Below are positions 46,902 to 58,291 of a stretch of 64,000 nt of DNA, piece after piece; the first letter of the stretch is position 1; each line of letters starts with the position of its first letter. The DNA is from Bradyrhizobium altum (GTDB taxonomy: Bacteria; Pseudomonadota; Alphaproteobacteria; Rhizobiales; Xanthobacteraceae): NCBI RefSeq assembly GCF_020889705.1, contig NZ_JACMYP010000008.1, forward strand, positions 23,926-87,925, in the 5' to 3' direction. Made by a program: the position numbers and the translations under genes. The notes beneath the pieces are model-generated. The model was given only the letters and a program-made list of their open reading frames with translations, was not told the origin of the DNA and did no database searches.

Positions 46902-48119
46902 CTAGAGCACGCCCTTCAGATCGAAGGTCATATCCGCGGCCTGTTCCGGGCTGATCGAGCCGCCGGCGCCGAGCAGCCTGCGGCCGAACATGTGGTCACC
47001 GGCGCGATTGACCGACTCAATGCCGATGAGCTCGTTGGCTCTATAGCAGAAAATGGAGAACGACCCTTGTGCGCGATCTCCGCGCACCGCTACGCGATCG
47101 CAGCCGGAGGTCAGACCCACAATCTGCTTATCGGGACCTTGGTCACTCCAAAACCACGGCAACGCGTCATAAATTTTGTTCTTTCCGGTCAAGCGGGCAG
47201 CTACGCACCGGGCTTGATCGGCTGCGTTCTGCACCGATTCCAGCCGCAGGGGCCCGCCAAACCGCTGGCTGGCATAGATCGCGCAGTCGCCAATCGCGGA
47301 AATATTCTGGTCGGCCGTCAGAAGGTTCTCATCGACGATGATTCCTGACGCGGTCGGCAGCCCGGCTTGTGCCGCAAGCTCGACATTCGGCAATACGCCG
47401 ACACCGACCACAACCAGGTCAGCTGGAAGACTGGTGCCATCGCTCAGGCTGACGCCGGTGACCTTCGTGCCATCCGCCGCTATGCTGTTGACGTGGACGC
47501 CGAGATGGATGCGAACCCCGGCTGCTGCATGACGTTCATGGAAGAACTTGGATATCTCGGTTGTAACCGCGCGGCTCATCACACGTTCGGCGAGTTCGAC
47601 GACGTCGACCTCGAGGCCGGCGCGACGTGCTGTAGCGGCAAATTCCAAGCCAATGAAGCCGGCGCCGATGACAACGGCGTGCCGCGCAACTTTCATCTTA
47701 TGCCGTAGCGATTCACTCTCATCAAGTGAGCGAAGATGCCGGACGTCGTCCAATGTAGCGTTTGGCAGAGCTAGCATCCGGTTGCGAGCACCGGTCGCAA
47801 TTACCAGATGCCCGTACTTGAGAGCCGATCCAGAGGCAAGCGTGACTTGGCCGGCGTTGCGCTCGATCGAGGTGACCCGATCAGCAATCAGTTCGATCTT
47901 CTGGTCGTCGTAAAACTTGGACGGTCGAAAGATCAAGCTCTCAGCACAGCCGGTACCTTTTAGGTAGGCCTTGGACAACGGTGGGCGCTGATACGGTAGA
48001 TGGCCCTCGTCGTTAATCAATACGATCGGATCTGGAAAGCCTTCCTGGCGCAGGCACGCCGCAAGCTGAAACCCGGCGTGGCCGGCACCAGCGATGATGA
48101 TAGGGCCCTTCGCGATCAT
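46902..48119 (-). CDS. NAD(P)H:ferredoxin-type FAD oxidoreductase (BphA4/rubredoxin reductase-like)
   Basis: 405 residues. FAD motif IIAGAGHAGFQLAACLRQEGF at the N-terminus, NAD motif VVIGAGFIGLEFAATARRAG at about 150-170, and the FAD-binding SAIGDCAIYAS motif near 275. The C-terminal domain completes the ferredoxin-reductase fold. It would pass electrons from NAD(P)H to a ferredoxin or rubredoxin; the CDGSH protein upstream is the only visible iron-sulfur candidate. No oxygenase component is near. Confidence 0.9.
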   Translation of the reverse strand: MIAKGPIIIAGAGHAGFQLAACLRQEGFPDPIVLINDEGHLPYQRPPLSKAYLKGTGCAESLIFRPSKFYDDQKIELIADRVTSIERNAGQVTLASGSALKYGHLVIATGARNRMLALPNATLDDVRHLRSLDESESLRHKMKVARHAVVIGAGFIGLEFAATARRAGLEVDVVELAERVMSRAVTTEISKFFHERHAAAGVRIHLGVHVNSIAADGTKVTGVSLSDGTSLPADLVVVGVGVLPNVELAAQAGLPTASGIIVDENLLTADQNISAIGDCAIYASQRFGGPLRLESVQNAADQARCVAARLTGKNKIYDALPWFWSDQGPDKQIVGLTSGCDRVAVRGDRAQGSFSIFCYRANELIGIESVNRAGDHMFGRRLLGAGGSISPEQAADMTFDLKGVL

Positions 48120-48471
48120 AGGAGCCCAGTCTTGCGGCGGCGGGAATACCTCATATCAAAGTCTCTCTACGGATCCTAGTCTACTTGTCGCCCGACGAGA
48201 GGGGGCTCGAAGCGACGGATTGATCCTTTGGGCCTACAAGACCAACACTTGTGGTGTTCGAATACATCGTCGCAACCATCAACTGGGTTGCCGCTTTGCC
48301 GGTCCACTCGATCAAGGGAGTGGGTCCCCCCTTGGCAGGCCAAGCCATTTTCGGCGCGGCCATCCCGGCCGCGCTATCAGGAGTGAAGTAGCGGGTGCGT
48401 GACCGATCGGCGTCGGAAGCACCGCAAATGCAGAAAGATTTCTGTCCTCGAGGCAGACTCAAACAGCCAGC
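48120..48471. other. Gap inside the minus-strand group
   Basis: About 350 bp between the CDGSH gene and the reductase gene. A 93-codon minus-strand frame (48181-48462) occurs here but has no recognisable motif; it may be a remnant. Confidence 0.35.
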
Positions 48472-48702
48472 TTACTCTGAGGCTTGACCTTCCACCTTTG
48501 GCGGTTCGGCCCGGCATACGTCGCTGAAGCGTGCCTCGCGATGGGATCCGTCACAAAAGGGCTTTCGCAGGGAATGCCCACAGCGGCACAAGCTGAATAA
48601 TTTTCTGTTGGGGAATTGATTTCCAGCCTCATCGAAGACTTCGAAATCCCCCGTGATGTGGATGGGGCCATTATCGAACACGGTTACTTTTGCCGCTTTC
48701 AC
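48472..48702 (-). CDS. CDGSH iron-sulfur domain protein
   Basis: 76 residues from a GTG at 48702 with GGAG upstream. The 2Fe-2S ligands are C39, C41, C50 and H54 in CRCGHSLRKPFCDGSH, the diagnostic CDGSH set. It lies 12 bp after the cupin gene on the same strand, so the two are co-transcribed, with the reductase gene further along. It could be the redox partner of that reductase. Confidence 0.92.
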   Translation of the reverse strand: MKAAKVTVFDNGPIHITGDFEVFDEAGNQFPNRKLFSLCRCGHSLRKPFCDGSHREARFSDVCRAEPPKVEGQASE

Positions 48703-48714
48703 GCGATTCTCCTA

Positions 48715-49119
48715 TTAGACGCCGAAGCCTACCTGCAGGTTAGCTGCAGCAGCCTTCTTCTTGAGGGCGGAACGATCGCGGGGCGGATCATAGAAAACCA
48801 GCATCACCAGCGGCACGTCACCATCGTTTCGGATGGCGTGTACCACTCCCTTCGGAATCCGGATCACTTCCCCCTTTTTGACTTGATAGTTGATGTCGGC
48901 GAGCGTCATCCCTGCGAGACCGTCTACGACGTAGAAGGCGTGGTTGTCGGGGTCGATGTGATAGGGAGAGAAGCCCCCGACAGCGACTTTCACCAGGTCG
49001 ACGCTGTAAGCGTCCGTGTATTCGCCTGCGAGGACGTCGAAGACGAACTGGAAGCCGCTTGAACCTGGAATCTCATGGGAGATCCAAGGGCCTTCCTCCG
49101 GCTTTGTTAAGTGCTGCAT
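48715..49119 (-). CDS. Cupin-domain protein
   Basis: 134 residues with GGAGG before the ATG. Cupin motif 1 is seen in SPYHIDPDNHAFYVVDGLAGM and motif 2 in GEVIRIPKGVVHAIRNDGDVP, giving potential metal ligands (His, His, Glu, His). Function within the group (isomerase, dioxygenase or sensor) cannot be told. Confidence 0.85.
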   Translation of the reverse strand: MQHLTKPEEGPWISHEIPGSSGFQFVFDVLAGEYTDAYSVDLVKVAVGGFSPYHIDPDNHAFYVVDGLAGMTLADINYQVKKGEVIRIPKGVVHAIRNDGDVPLVMLVFYDPPRDRSALKKKAAAANLQVGFGV

Positions 49120-49277
49120 GAGCGTTTTTCCTCCGAGCGCCGAGATTGAAGTTCTCTGGGACTCTGAGTTTTAACGCTAGAGTCCGGCTGGCCCGGGAAA
49201 ACGTAGCCCAGTGGGCCTATCGAGGCCATCGACCGTTGTGGAACATGACGTTCCAATAAAGGAAAGTAACACCCAGA

Positions 49278-50159
49278 TCAGCTGTTCACGTCGAAGCGCA
49301 TGGCGATGAAATCGACAAACGCACGGATCTTTGGTGATACGGTGCGGTGGTTCATAAACAGCGCATAGAACTTGCGGTCGCCGCGGGACCAGTCGCTCAT
49401 AATGTGCAAAAGCGAGCCGTTAGCCATTTCCTGGCGGCACATGTAGGTGGGTAACCAGCCAATCCCGAAGCCTGAGAGAATAATCGTTTTTATGGTCGCC
49501 GTGTCGTTGGACGAGAAGCGTGGGGCAACGTTCACGCTGACCGCGTTCCCAGGACCAGTTAAATGCCATGTCCCAGGTGAGGTTGAGATGTCCAGCAGTA
49601 TATGCCGCGGTAATTCTTCCGGTCCCGAAGGCTCGCCGTACTGATTGATATAAGCGGGGCTGGCAAAAAGCCCGAGGTGCGTCAATCCAAGTGGCTTGAG
49701 AAGAAGTTGGCTGTCTTCCAGTTCACTGAAATGAATAGCAACGTCGATGTTGCTTCCTACGAGATCGAGCTTTTCGCTTGTCAGCGTGAGGTCGATTCTT
49801 ATTTCGGGGTAAAGACCAAGAAACGGCCCAATAAGCGGTCCAATGAGGAATTGTCCCGGATTGACCGGCGCACTGACCCGCAGCAAACCCGTTGGCGTCG
49901 CTTTTAGTTCATCCAGCGCGGCGCGCGCCTCCTTGCCTTGCCGGACTATCTCTGTTGCGTATTCAACGAAGCGTTCTCCAGCCTCGGTTAGTGCAATTCT
50001 TCGATTTGTCCGATAAAGCAACGCTATGCCGAGTTCTTGTTCGAGGCGCGCGATGCTGCGACTGGCCGATGATTTCGGGACATGAAGGCCTTCTGCCGCC
50101 TCGGTAAGCGTCTGGGCCCGGGATATCATCAGGAAAAGGTGGATATCCTCCATGTCCAT
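49278..50159 (-). CDS. LysR-family transcriptional regulator
   Basis: 293 residues. The N-terminal MEDIHLFLMISRAQTLTEAAEGLHVPKSSASRSIARLEQELGIALL is the winged helix of LysR proteins (CrgA/AaeR-like branch), followed by a substrate-binding domain with SAPVNPGQFLIGPL. It sits at the head of the cupin-CDGSH-reductase group, same strand, and after an MFS gene. It may control these or the divergent aryl-CoA operon. Confidence 0.92.
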   Translation of the reverse strand: MDMEDIHLFLMISRAQTLTEAAEGLHVPKSSASRSIARLEQELGIALLYRTNRRIALTEAGERFVEYATEIVRQGKEARAALDELKATPTGLLRVSAPVNPGQFLIGPLIGPFLGLYPEIRIDLTLTSEKLDLVGSNIDVAIHFSELEDSQLLLKPLGLTHLGLFASPAYINQYGEPSGPEELPRHILLDISTSPGTWHLTGPGNAVSVNVAPRFSSNDTATIKTIILSGFGIGWLPTYMCRQEMANGSLLHIMSDWSRGDRKFYALFMNHRTVSPKIRAFVDFIAMRFDVNS

Positions 50160-50600
50160 GGTTTGAGCCCTCTATGCAACACGGGGCATGACGTTGGAAT
50201 AAGATCCAAAAGCAGCCGAGACAAAGATGTAAGCTATGACTTAGCCTTTCTGTCATATAGCGATTAACAGAGTACCAAACGGATTTGAGCCTATTTGGCC
50301 TTGTGAGGCAAGTGATGGCGAGGGGAGCCTTCGGTGCAGTGCAGCGTTCCGTCTGGTCCTGACCAAGGTTGAATGCGTCCGGTTGCCGCGACCGGCACGC
50401 GACCGGTAAGTTTCCTGCCGTTTTTCTGGAGCGCCAGACCTCCCGTATGTGCGCCGAGAATCTCAGCAGCATCGCCAAGATGCTCAAGTCGGAGGTCGTC
50501 TGCGTTCTGAGGCGCAGTAACCCTGCATTATCGGGCTGGCCGCACCCACCTCGAATCGGTGCGAGAGCCCGGCGAACCGGATATCAAACTCGGCTTCGGC
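50160..50600. other. Intergenic region between LysR and MFS relic
   Basis: About 440 bp, no gene recognised; likely holds the LysR promoter. Confidence 0.4.
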
Positions 50601-51853
50601 TTATTCATTAGATTCTAAGGTCTCGGGACGTTCTTGATCGTCTCTAACGAAGGGCATGAGCACGACGGCAAGCAAAGGGCCTGCTGCTAACGCTGCGAAG
50701 GACATTGAGAATGATTGGGTCCGCTGGAATACTGCCCCGATCGCCGCAGGCGCCATGGCTGAACCCAGTTGCCAAATCGCGTTGGCAATACCGGCGGCCG
50801 AGCCGGCAAGCTTAATACCTGCTCCTTCTGCAACCATTGCTACGAGAAGTGGGCTGTATACAAATGCGCCGATGCCGATCAGTGGTGCTGCGAATTCAAA
50901 GGCGGTCAAAGTCTTCAATTGGCCGAACAACAAGAGAATCGTTGCGAAGAAGGCAAAGGACAAGATTGAGAGTGCCTTGCGTCTTCCCCCGAATTGATCG
51001 GACAGCCAACCGATCGAAGGCTTGCTGAAAAGGCCCGCGATGCCAGCAACCGCGATGACAAAGCCGGCCTGCACCGTGGTGAGCCCATGCTCCTTTACCA
51101 TGAGGGGGATGGCCCACGCCATCAAGCCCAGCGTACCCCAAAACGCGCCGGTTCCCGCGATCGACAGCAGAATGAAATTGGTTGAGGTGACATGCTGTAA
51201 AAGGGCTGAAGGTCCTTTCTGTGGCTCCGCTTCCTCCGTTATGCGCGTATTCCGAATAAAGAAGATGCACAGGACCGCGATCACCAGGACGGCACCACCG
51301 AGGCCATGATAGGCGTTGCGCCAGCCCCAGGCTGCAACAACGCTCGGCGGGATAGCATTCGTAATGATGACTGCAGAAGAAGAGGCGCTCATAAGCAAGC
51401 CTATTGCGCGGCCGCGCTCACGTCGCGGGAAATATCCGCTCACGAGCTTGACGCCAGCGGAGTAGTCGGCGCCGGCCGCAAAGCCCATCAGCGCCTGCAA
51501 GGCTAGACGACCGTGAGCGACTGCGTGTAGCCGAAGCCAAAGGTCACAACCGCGAGCGATGCGAGTGAAACGGTCAAAGCGATGCGGCCGCCGAATGCGT
51601 CGGTCACCATGCCGCCGACCACGTTCGAAGCCACATAGCCGAAATAGAACGCGGTTACGAAGGTCCCCAGCATCGCAAACGGCAGGTCGAGAGATTGGCT
51701 TACGGGAATGGCAACGCTTCCCCAGGCGAGCCGGCAGACGGTGCTGATCGTCAAAGCAGCCCAGGCAAGCGCGAGTACCACCCACCTCCGCGGAGCAATG
51801 GAGCCATCAACATGGTCCAACTGACGATCGATAGGGTCGGCGATCATTCCCAT
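50601..51853 (-). pseudogene. MFS transporter, frameshifted
   Basis: The N-terminal frame (51853-51503) gives helices 1-3 (WVVLALAWAALTISTVCRLAWG, YFGYVASNVVGGMVTDAFGG) and ends with a TAG after SLTVV. A second frame continues without a gap as LALQALMGFAAGADYSAGVK and runs through about nine helices to 50601. One deleted base near 51507 (GGTCGTCTAG for GGTCGGTCTAG) restores the protein. It would be an aromatic-acid/sugar-phosphate-type carrier of about 417 residues. It is divergent from the aryl-CoA operon and could have imported its substrate. Confidence 0.88.
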
Positions 51854-52555
51854 ATCCAGATTTACCTTAGGTGAGTGCTGGCGACGATCTCGTCGCTGAC
51901 TGTACAGCGGTCCTGGTCCTTGACGACGTTGAGCGTTTTGAAACGTGACATTCCCAATGTGGAACGTGGTGATAATGGCGGACCCATTATTGGGGTACCC
52001 ATCTAGCCGCCCCGTTCGGTTCGAGGGTAGTCTCCGTCGGGCTGCTTCTGGCGGCTAGGATGCCAAATCGCAAAGGCTGTCTGTGTCCGAGGAGCGCTCA
52101 GATCCGCCTGAAAATTGGATAGCATAAATGCTCGACGATGACTGGAGCTGCCAAGGCAAGCGTAAGTCTAATGTGCGATTGCAATACGCCGCAAAGCTTT
52201 AAATTGCAGAGGAATAGGCAGACGCGCTGATCGCGTCGGCCTAGTTAGTTGTCGTGAAAGATGCGGCCGGTCGGACCATCTTCAGGAGTCACGATCGCTG
52301 CGTCGACTACGATGCTAGCCGCAGCAAATTGATCAGCATTAGAAAAGATATCGGTGTTGTGAGGTAGACCAGAAAACGGCCAAGGCGATCGATATTGCAA
52401 GGCATCGGATACGCCACGATTTGGTTGATCAGATCGAGGCGCCGTTAGGCTGAAGTTGTCACGCAGGCTACAAAAGGCTCTTGGCAGCAAACAATTTGAA
52501 GCTTAAATCATCTGCCGAGTACCGCAAATGGCGCGGTTTGCCAAAGCGAGGGATC
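51854..52555. other. Divergent promoter region of the aryl-CoA operon
   Basis: About 700 bp between the MFS relic (minus) and the monooxygenase gene (plus). No gene is supported. It should contain both promoters and any LysR binding site; no dyad stands out. Confidence 0.4.
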
Positions 52556-54874
52556 ATGCGCATCGTCTGTATTGGCGGGGGGCCGGCGGGTCTTTATTTC
52601 GGTCTCCTCATGAAGCGACGACATCCGCAACACCAGATCACGGTGGTTGAGCGCAATAGGCCCTACGACACCTTCGGGTGGGGCGTGGTGTTCTCCGACG
52701 CTATGATGCAGGCGATGCGGATAGCCGACCCCGAGAGTGCCATCGAGATCGAGAGTGCTTTCAATCATTGGGACGATATCGAGCTCATCTTCAAAGGGAC
52801 GCGGCAAAGGACCACTGGGCACGGCTTTGTCGGCATCGGCCGCAAGCGTTTGCTCAACATCTTGCAGAATCGTTGCGAAGCCTTGGGCGTGAACCTCGTA
52901 TTCGAGCGCGAAGTCGATTCCGATCTCGAGTTCGCCGATGCCGATTTGGTCGTTGTCAGTGATGGCGTAAATTCAAAGATCCGGACGCGCTATGCCGATC
53001 ATTTCCGCCCCGACACGGTAATGCGTCCAAATCGGTTCATCTGGCTCGGCACTAACAAGGCGTTTGACGCGTTTACGTTCGATTTTCAAAAGACTGAGCA
53101 CGGCTGGTTTCAGGCGCACATCTACAAGTTCGACGGCGATACCTCCACTTTTATCGTCGAGACCACCGAAGAGGTCTTCAAGGCGCATGGGCTTGGTGAA
53201 CTAGATCAGCAGGGTTCAATCGAATTCTGCGAGAAGCTGTTTGCCGACACGCTCGATGGAGCCAGTCTGATGACGAACGCGCGTCATTTGCGTGGCTCGG
53301 CCTGGCTCACGTTCGGTCGTCTAATCTGTGAACGTTGGAGTGTCTTTAACGGTCACTCGCATGTGGTGCTCATGGGCGATGCCGCGCATACCGCCCATTT
53401 TGCCATCGGATCGGGCACCAAGCTCGCGCTGGACGATGCAATCGAGCTCGCGAACCAGTTTGATCGTCAGGGGCACGTTCGCGACCATATCGAGAGCGTG
53501 CTACAGGCCTACGAGGAGGTGCGTCGTGTCGATGTCGCGCGAATTCAGAACGCCGCACGCAACGCGATGGAATGGTTTGAGGTCGTTGGCCACAGGTATG
53601 CCGATACACTTGAGCCGCCGCAATTCTTCTATTCGATGCTCACGCGCTCGCAGCGCATCAGCCATGAAAATCTCCGTCTTCGGGATCGCGTCTGGCTGGA
53701 TGGCTACGAGCGCTGGCTAGCGGCTCGCGCCGGCGTTCCGACGCGTGACGACGAGCGGGCGCCGCCCCCAATGCTTCTTCCCTACAGCGTGCGTGGCGTG
53801 ACGCTTGCTAACCGTATCGTCGTCTCTCCGATGGCGATGTACTCGGCTAGCTATGGCCTCTTGAATGATTTTCATATTGCGCACCTCGGCGCTCGCGCCA
53901 TGGGAGGAGCCGGACTCGTCTTCGCTGAGATGACTTGCGTGTCGGCGGACGGCCGCATCACTCCCGGCTGCTTGGGGCTCTGGAACGATGCGCAGCAGGC
54001 CCAGTGGACCCGCTTGGTAGATTTCCTGCATGGCGTGGGGCATGCCAAGGTCGGAATTCAAATCGGGCATGCCGGGCGGAAGGGGGCGACCAAACTCGCT
54101 TGGGAAGGAATCGACCAACCGCTGGACCCCGGAGGTTGGCCACTGATCTCCGCCTCGGCGCTGCCGTATCTGCCTCACAGCCAAATACCCCGAGCCATGA
54201 ACCGCGACGACATGAACCGCGTTCGGGCGGATTTTGTCGTTACAACGCAACGGGCTGCGTCAGCGGGGGTGGATTGGCTCGAACTTCATTGCGCCCATGG
54301 CTATCTCCTCTCGAGTTTCCTTTCGCCCCTGACCAATCGGCGCGACGATGAGTATGGCGGCAGCCACGAGAATCGAGCCCGTTTCCCGATCGAGGTGTTT
54401 CATGCCGTGCGCGCTGCATGGCCTAGCGATCGGCCGATCTCAGTACGGCTTTCGTGCCATGATTGGACGGAGGGCGGAAACACGCCGTCCGACGCTGCAA
54501 TCTTCGCACGAATGTTCAAGTTGGCGGGCGCCGATCTGATTGACTGCTCGTCTGGGCAGGTATGGAAAGAGGAGCGGCCGGTCTACGGTCGCTTGTTCCA
54601 AACACCATTCGCGGACCGGATCCGTAACGAAATTGGAATCGAGACGATCGCTGTCGGGGCCATTTCCGAGGCTGATCATGCAAATTCCATTCTTGCAGCC
54701 GGTCGAGCCGACCTTTGTGCCATCGCGCGCCCCCATCTGGCTGATCCGGCCTGGACGTTGCACGAGGCGGCCAAGGTGGGCTTCAACGCAGTTGAATGGC
54801 CGAAGCAATACCAATCGGCCAAAGCGCAGTATGAAACCAACTTGATGCGCGCTGCCGCTGCGGTGGTTCGATGA
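52556..54874 (+). CDS. Bifunctional salicylyl-CoA 5-hydroxylase / oxidoreductase (2-aminobenzoyl-CoA monooxygenase-reductase type)
   Basis: 772 residues from the ATG at 52556 (GAGGG upstream). The N-terminal ~380 residues are a class A flavin monooxygenase: [18 protein letters not shown] and [24 protein letters not shown]. From about 400 an old-yellow-enzyme-like barrel follows: [42 protein letters not shown]. This fusion is known for 2-aminobenzoyl-CoA monooxygenase/reductase and annotated in Bradyrhizobium as salicylyl-CoA 5-hydroxylase. It hydroxylates and partly reduces the aryl-CoA ring. It starts an operon of CoA-ester enzymes. Confidence 0.92.
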   Translation: MRIVCIGGGPAGLYFGLLMKRRHPQHQITVVERNRPYDTFGWGVVFSDAMMQAMRIADPESAIEIESAFNHWDDIELIFKGTRQRTTGHGFVGIGRKRLLNILQNRCEALGVNLVFEREVDSDLEFADADLVVVSDGVNSKIRTRYADHFRPDTVMRPNRFIWLGTNKAFDAFTFDFQKTEHGWFQAHIYKFDGDTSTFIVETTEEVFKAHGLGELDQQGSIEFCEKLFADTLDGASLMTNARHLRGSAWLTFGRLICERWSVFNGHSHVVLMGDAAHTAHFAIGSGTKLALDDAIELANQFDRQGHVRDHIESVLQAYEEVRRVDVARIQNAARNAMEWFEVVGHRYADTLEPPQFFYSMLTRSQRISHENLRLRDRVWLDGYERWLAARAGVPTRDDERAPPPMLLPYSVRGVTLANRIVVSPMAMYSASYGLLNDFHIAHLGARAMGGAGLVFAEMTCVSADGRITPGCLGLWNDAQQAQWTRLVDFLHGVGHAKVGIQIGHAGRKGATKLAWEGIDQPLDPGGWPLISASALPYLPHSQIPRAMNRDDMNRVRADFVVTTQRAASAGVDWLELHCAHGYLLSSFLSPLTNRRDDEYGGSHENRARFPIEVFHAVRAAWPSDRPISVRLSCHDWTEGGNTPSDAAIFARMFKLAGADLIDCSSGQVWKEERPVYGRLFQTPFADRIRNEIGIETIAVGAISEADHANSILAAGRADLCAIARPHLADPAWTLHEAAKVGFNAVEWPKQYQSAKAQYETNLMRAAAAVVR

Positions 54875-55659
54875 GCGCGTCCGGACGGCTCGGAGGTCAT
54901 CACGCGCTTGTCACCGGTGCGGGTAGTGGAATTGGGGCCGCAATCGCTGTGGCACTGGCGCGCGAGGGCGCGAAGGTCAGTCGTGCGGGTCGGCGGGCTG
55001 CGCCTCTTGAGGCGGTGGCGGCGGAGTTGCCCCCGGGAAGCGCGAAAGTTCTTGATAATTTTGACGTGACAGAGCCCGACGCTATCGCTCGCGGCGTGCA
55101 GTCCGCACGCAAGCAGTTTGGTACAATTTCGATCTTGGTCAACAGCGCGGGTGAAGCTCCCAGTGCGCCCCTTGCTAAAACGGGCGTCGCACTCTGGGAC
55201 CGGGTCATCTCAATTGACCTCACCGGCGTCTTCCTCGTTACCCAAACAGTATTGCCCGATCTGATGCAGCGCGGGTATGGAGCTCGTTTGATCAACGTTG
55301 CATCTACCGCTGGGCTCACCGGCTATTCCTATGTTGCTACCTACTGTGCGGCCAAACAAGGCGTGGTGGGGTTGACCCGCGCGCTTGCGCTCGAGCTCGC
55401 GCGCAGTGGCGCAACTGTGAACGCGGTCTGTCCGGGGTTTACCGAGACGCCTCTAATCGAACGGGCGCTCGCTGACATCGTTGCCAAAACCGGACGCAGT
55501 CGTGATGCCGTCAAAGACGAGTTCACAAAATCGAACCCGCAGGGGCGTTTAGTAACGCCGGCGGAAGTTGCCGATGCGGTCCTGTGGCTTGCCTCACCTG
55601 GAGCATCCTCAATAAACGGGCAAGCCATCGTTGTTGCCGGCGGGGAAGTGATGAGTTGA
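54871..55659 (+). CDS. SDR family oxidoreductase
   Basis: 262 residues; its ATG overlaps the previous stop (ATGA). Rossmann motif GAGSGIGAA (TGxxxGIG), NNAG variant NSAG, and catalytic YxxxK (YCAAKQG) with the Ser before it. The sequence resembles 3-hydroxyacyl-CoA or beta-oxoacyl dehydrogenases. Within this operon it probably oxidises a hydroxy-acyl-CoA intermediate after ring reduction; inferred from neighbours. Confidence 0.9.
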   Translation: MSASGRLGGHHALVTGAGSGIGAAIAVALAREGAKVSRAGRRAAPLEAVAAELPPGSAKVLDNFDVTEPDAIARGVQSARKQFGTISILVNSAGEAPSAPLAKTGVALWDRVISIDLTGVFLVTQTVLPDLMQRGYGARLINVASTAGLTGYSYVATYCAAKQGVVGLTRALALELARSGATVNAVCPGFTETPLIERALADIVAKTGRSRDAVKDEFTKSNPQGRLVTPAEVADAVLWLASPGASSINGQAIVVAGGEVMS

Positions 55660-55843
55660 GCGAGCGATCGGTGGTGATGGTGATGCGGGGCCGACCGCCG
55701 GAGCAATCAAAGTCTAACGCGAGATGTAGCGCCATCGCGACGAGCGTGCCGGGAAAGCGACCAAAAAATCAGCGCGGTCCATGGGAATCATGTCGAGCTT
55801 ATCGACACCTACTGACCGACGTAACAGCTTGTAGGGGAAACCA

Positions 55844-57016
55844 ATGAATCCAAAGAGTATCTCGCGGGATTGGCTCGATAATCCATTCTTTGAGGCTCGG
55901 CACCGCACTCTAGGCGAAGCGATCAATCGGTTCGTGGAATCCGGTGCGATCGATGCAATCGATCATGGCGATCTTGACAATGCTTGTCGAAAACTCGTGG
56001 GCGAGCTTGGCGCAGCGAAGCTTCTCGACTGCGCGGTGGCCACACCCGACGGCGACTTAACGACGATCGACTCTCGATCCATCTGTCTTTCGCGTGAATC
56101 ACTCGCCTATGCCGATGGACTGGCGGATTTTGCTTTTGCAATGCAGGGGTTGGGTTCAGGTGCGATAGCCCTCGCCGGCGCACCGTCGCTGCGAAGGCTT
56201 GTGCTTCCGAAGGTGCGCTCAGGCGAATGGCTCGCGGCCTTCGCGTTGTCGGAAAAAGAAGCCGGGTCCGACGTCGCCGCCATGACCTGTGCGGCTCGCA
56301 CAGACGGCGACAGCTATGTTATCGATGGTGAGAAAACCTGGATTTCCAATGGCGGGATCGCCGATGTCTACACGGTCTTTGCACGAACCGAAGAGGCTCC
56401 GGGATCGCGGGGGATTTCGGCGTTCGTGTTATTCCCCGATGACCCGGGCTTCTCGGTCGTAGATCGCATCGACATTGTTGCTCCGCATCCGCTGGCGACG
56501 ATCCGTTTTGACAACTGTCGCATCCCGGCAGAGCGTCGTCTCGGCGCACCGGGAACCGGATTCCGCATAGCAATGCAGACTCTCGACGTCTTCCGTGCAT
56601 CCGTTGCGGCCGCATCGCTCGGATTTGCCCGTCGAGCACTCGACGAAGCGATCGCTCATGCGCGAGATCGACGCATGTTCGGCGGCACTCTGGCCGATTT
56701 GCAGCTGACGCAGGCGTCGCTAGGAGATATGGCGACCGAAACGGAAGGCGCCGCAATGCTGACATACAGCGCTGCCTGGCGCCGCGATATCCGGAAGCTA
56801 CCAACAACGCGTGAGGCGGCAATGGCAAAGCTCGCGGCGACCGAGACCGCGCAGCGTGTGGTAGATCGCGCCGTTCAGATGTTCGGCGGCCGCGGTGTCC
56901 GTAAAGGAGAGATCGTAGAAAGCCTCTATCGGGAAGTTCGTGCGCTGCGCATCTACGAGGGCGCGACCGAGGTCCAAAAGTTGATCGTTGCGCGCGATCT
57001 GCTGAAGTCGCGCTAG
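55844..57016 (+). CDS. Acyl-CoA dehydrogenase family protein
   Basis: 390 residues. FAD motif [39 protein letters not shown] in the middle, and the C-terminal [18 protein letters not shown] with the catalytic Glu region. The N-terminal ~45 residues precede the usual domain. It follows the SDR gene by about 185 bp and the next dehydrogenase starts 11 bp after its stop, so it belongs to one operon. Substrate unknown; an acyl-CoA of the aryl pathway is likely. Confidence 0.9.
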   Translation: MNPKSISRDWLDNPFFEARHRTLGEAINRFVESGAIDAIDHGDLDNACRKLVGELGAAKLLDCAVATPDGDLTTIDSRSICLSRESLAYADGLADFAFAMQGLGSGAIALAGAPSLRRLVLPKVRSGEWLAAFALSEKEAGSDVAAMTCAARTDGDSYVIDGEKTWISNGGIADVYTVFARTEEAPGSRGISAFVLFPDDPGFSVVDRIDIVAPHPLATIRFDNCRIPAERRLGAPGTGFRIAMQTLDVFRASVAAASLGFARRALDEAIAHARDRRMFGGTLADLQLTQASLGDMATETEGAAMLTYSAAWRRDIRKLPTTREAAMAKLAATETAQRVVDRAVQMFGGRGVRKGEIVESLYREVRALRIYEGATEVQKLIVARDLLKSR

Positions 57017-57027
57017 GAGAACGCAAG

Positions 57028-58209
57028 ATGTCACAGCCTCAACTCGCTTGGGACGATCCATTTTCTCTTGATAGCCAACTCACCGAAGAGGAGCGGTTGG
57101 TGCAAGCTACGGCCCGGGAATATGCTCAAGCTCGGCTCGCACCACGTGTCCGCGAGGCGTTTCGCGAGGAGAAGACCGATCCGCAAATCTTTCGCGAGAT
57201 GGGCGAGTTGGGCATTCTTGGCTGTACGGTATCGCCGGATTTTGGAGGATCAGGCCTTGGGTACGTTGCCTATGGTCTGATTGCGCGCGAAGTGGAGCGC
57301 GTCGACTCTGGATATCGCTCAATGATGAGTGTGCAGTCATCCCTCGTAATGACGCCCATCGAGGCGTTCGGTTCGCTCGAACAAAAGCAGGAGTTTCTTC
57401 CGAAACTCGCCGCGGGCCAGTACATCGGCTGCTTTGGGCTTACGGAGCCTGATCACGGCTCCGATCCAGGATCAATGGTAACGCGCGCGAAGAAGGCCCC
57501 GGGTGGTTATCGCCTGTCCGGAAGCAAGACGTGGATCACAAATGCTCCCATCGCAGACCTCTTTCTTGTTTGGGCAAAGACCGAAGACAATCTGATTCGC
57601 GGATTCTTGATCGAGAAGGGCACGAAGGGGCTCGAGGCTCCGCCAATTCATGGCAAGGTGGGCCTGCGTGCCTCAATTACCGGGCAAATACTGCTCGACG
57701 GTACTTTCGTCCCGGAAAGCCATATGCTGCCGGGAGTAAGCGGATTGAAAGGGCCGTTCACCTGTCTCAACTCGGCGCGCTTCGGCATCGCGTGGGGGGC
57801 GCTGGGGGCTGCCGAGGCCTGCTATTCTGCTGCCCGCAGCTATGTTTTGGAGCGCAAGCAATTCGGGCGGCCCCTTGCCGCAAATCAGCTCATCCAGAAG
57901 AAGCTCGCGGACATGGTGACCGAGATTGCCCTCGGTCTGCAGGGGTGCCTTCGACTTGGGCGGATGAAGGAGGAAGCAAATTCTCCTGTCGAATTGACGT
58001 CGATCCTCAAACGCAATTCCTGCGGCAAGGCGCTGGAGATCGCTCGCGTTGCGCGGGACATGCTCGGTGGTAATGGCATCTCGGATGAATTTGCTGTGGC
58101 CCGCCACCTGGTCAATCTCGAGGTGGTCAACACGTACGAAGGAACGCATGACGTCCACGCGCTGATTGTCGGTCGTGGGCTGACAGGAATTGCGGCCTTT
58201 GCCAATTGA
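57028..58209 (+). CDS. Acyl-CoA dehydrogenase, glutaryl-CoA dehydrogenase type
   Basis: 393 residues, GGAG upstream. Starts [18 protein letters not shown] and shares [20 protein letters not shown] and [20 protein letters not shown] with the enzyme at 23850, so the two are close paralogues. By family it oxidises and decarboxylates glutaryl-CoA; in an aryl-CoA pathway it would act late, on the open-chain dicarboxyl-CoA. It follows the preceding dehydrogenase by 11 bp. Confidence 0.92.
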   Translation: MSQPQLAWDDPFSLDSQLTEEERLVQATAREYAQARLAPRVREAFREEKTDPQIFREMGELGILGCTVSPDFGGSGLGYVAYGLIAREVERVDSGYRSMMSVQSSLVMTPIEAFGSLEQKQEFLPKLAAGQYIGCFGLTEPDHGSDPGSMVTRAKKAPGGYRLSGSKTWITNAPIADLFLVWAKTEDNLIRGFLIEKGTKGLEAPPIHGKVGLRASITGQILLDGTFVPESHMLPGVSGLKGPFTCLNSARFGIAWGALGAAEACYSAARSYVLERKQFGRPLAANQLIQKKLADMVTEIALGLQGCLRLGRMKEEANSPVELTSILKRNSCGKALEIARVARDMLGGNGISDEFAVARHLVNLEVVNTYEGTHDVHALIVGRGLTGIAAFAN

Positions 58210-58291
58210 GCAAGGTAGCTTGCTTACGGCAGTCGATATCTCACGACGTGATTGAATCCTGTGCGAGCGAGGTTGGGAAGTGGAGCGCGCG

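Noticed and set aside
48181..48462. Minus-strand frame of 93 codons in the gap of the CDGSH group
   Set aside because: No ribosome site and no recognisable motif; reported only as part of the gap.
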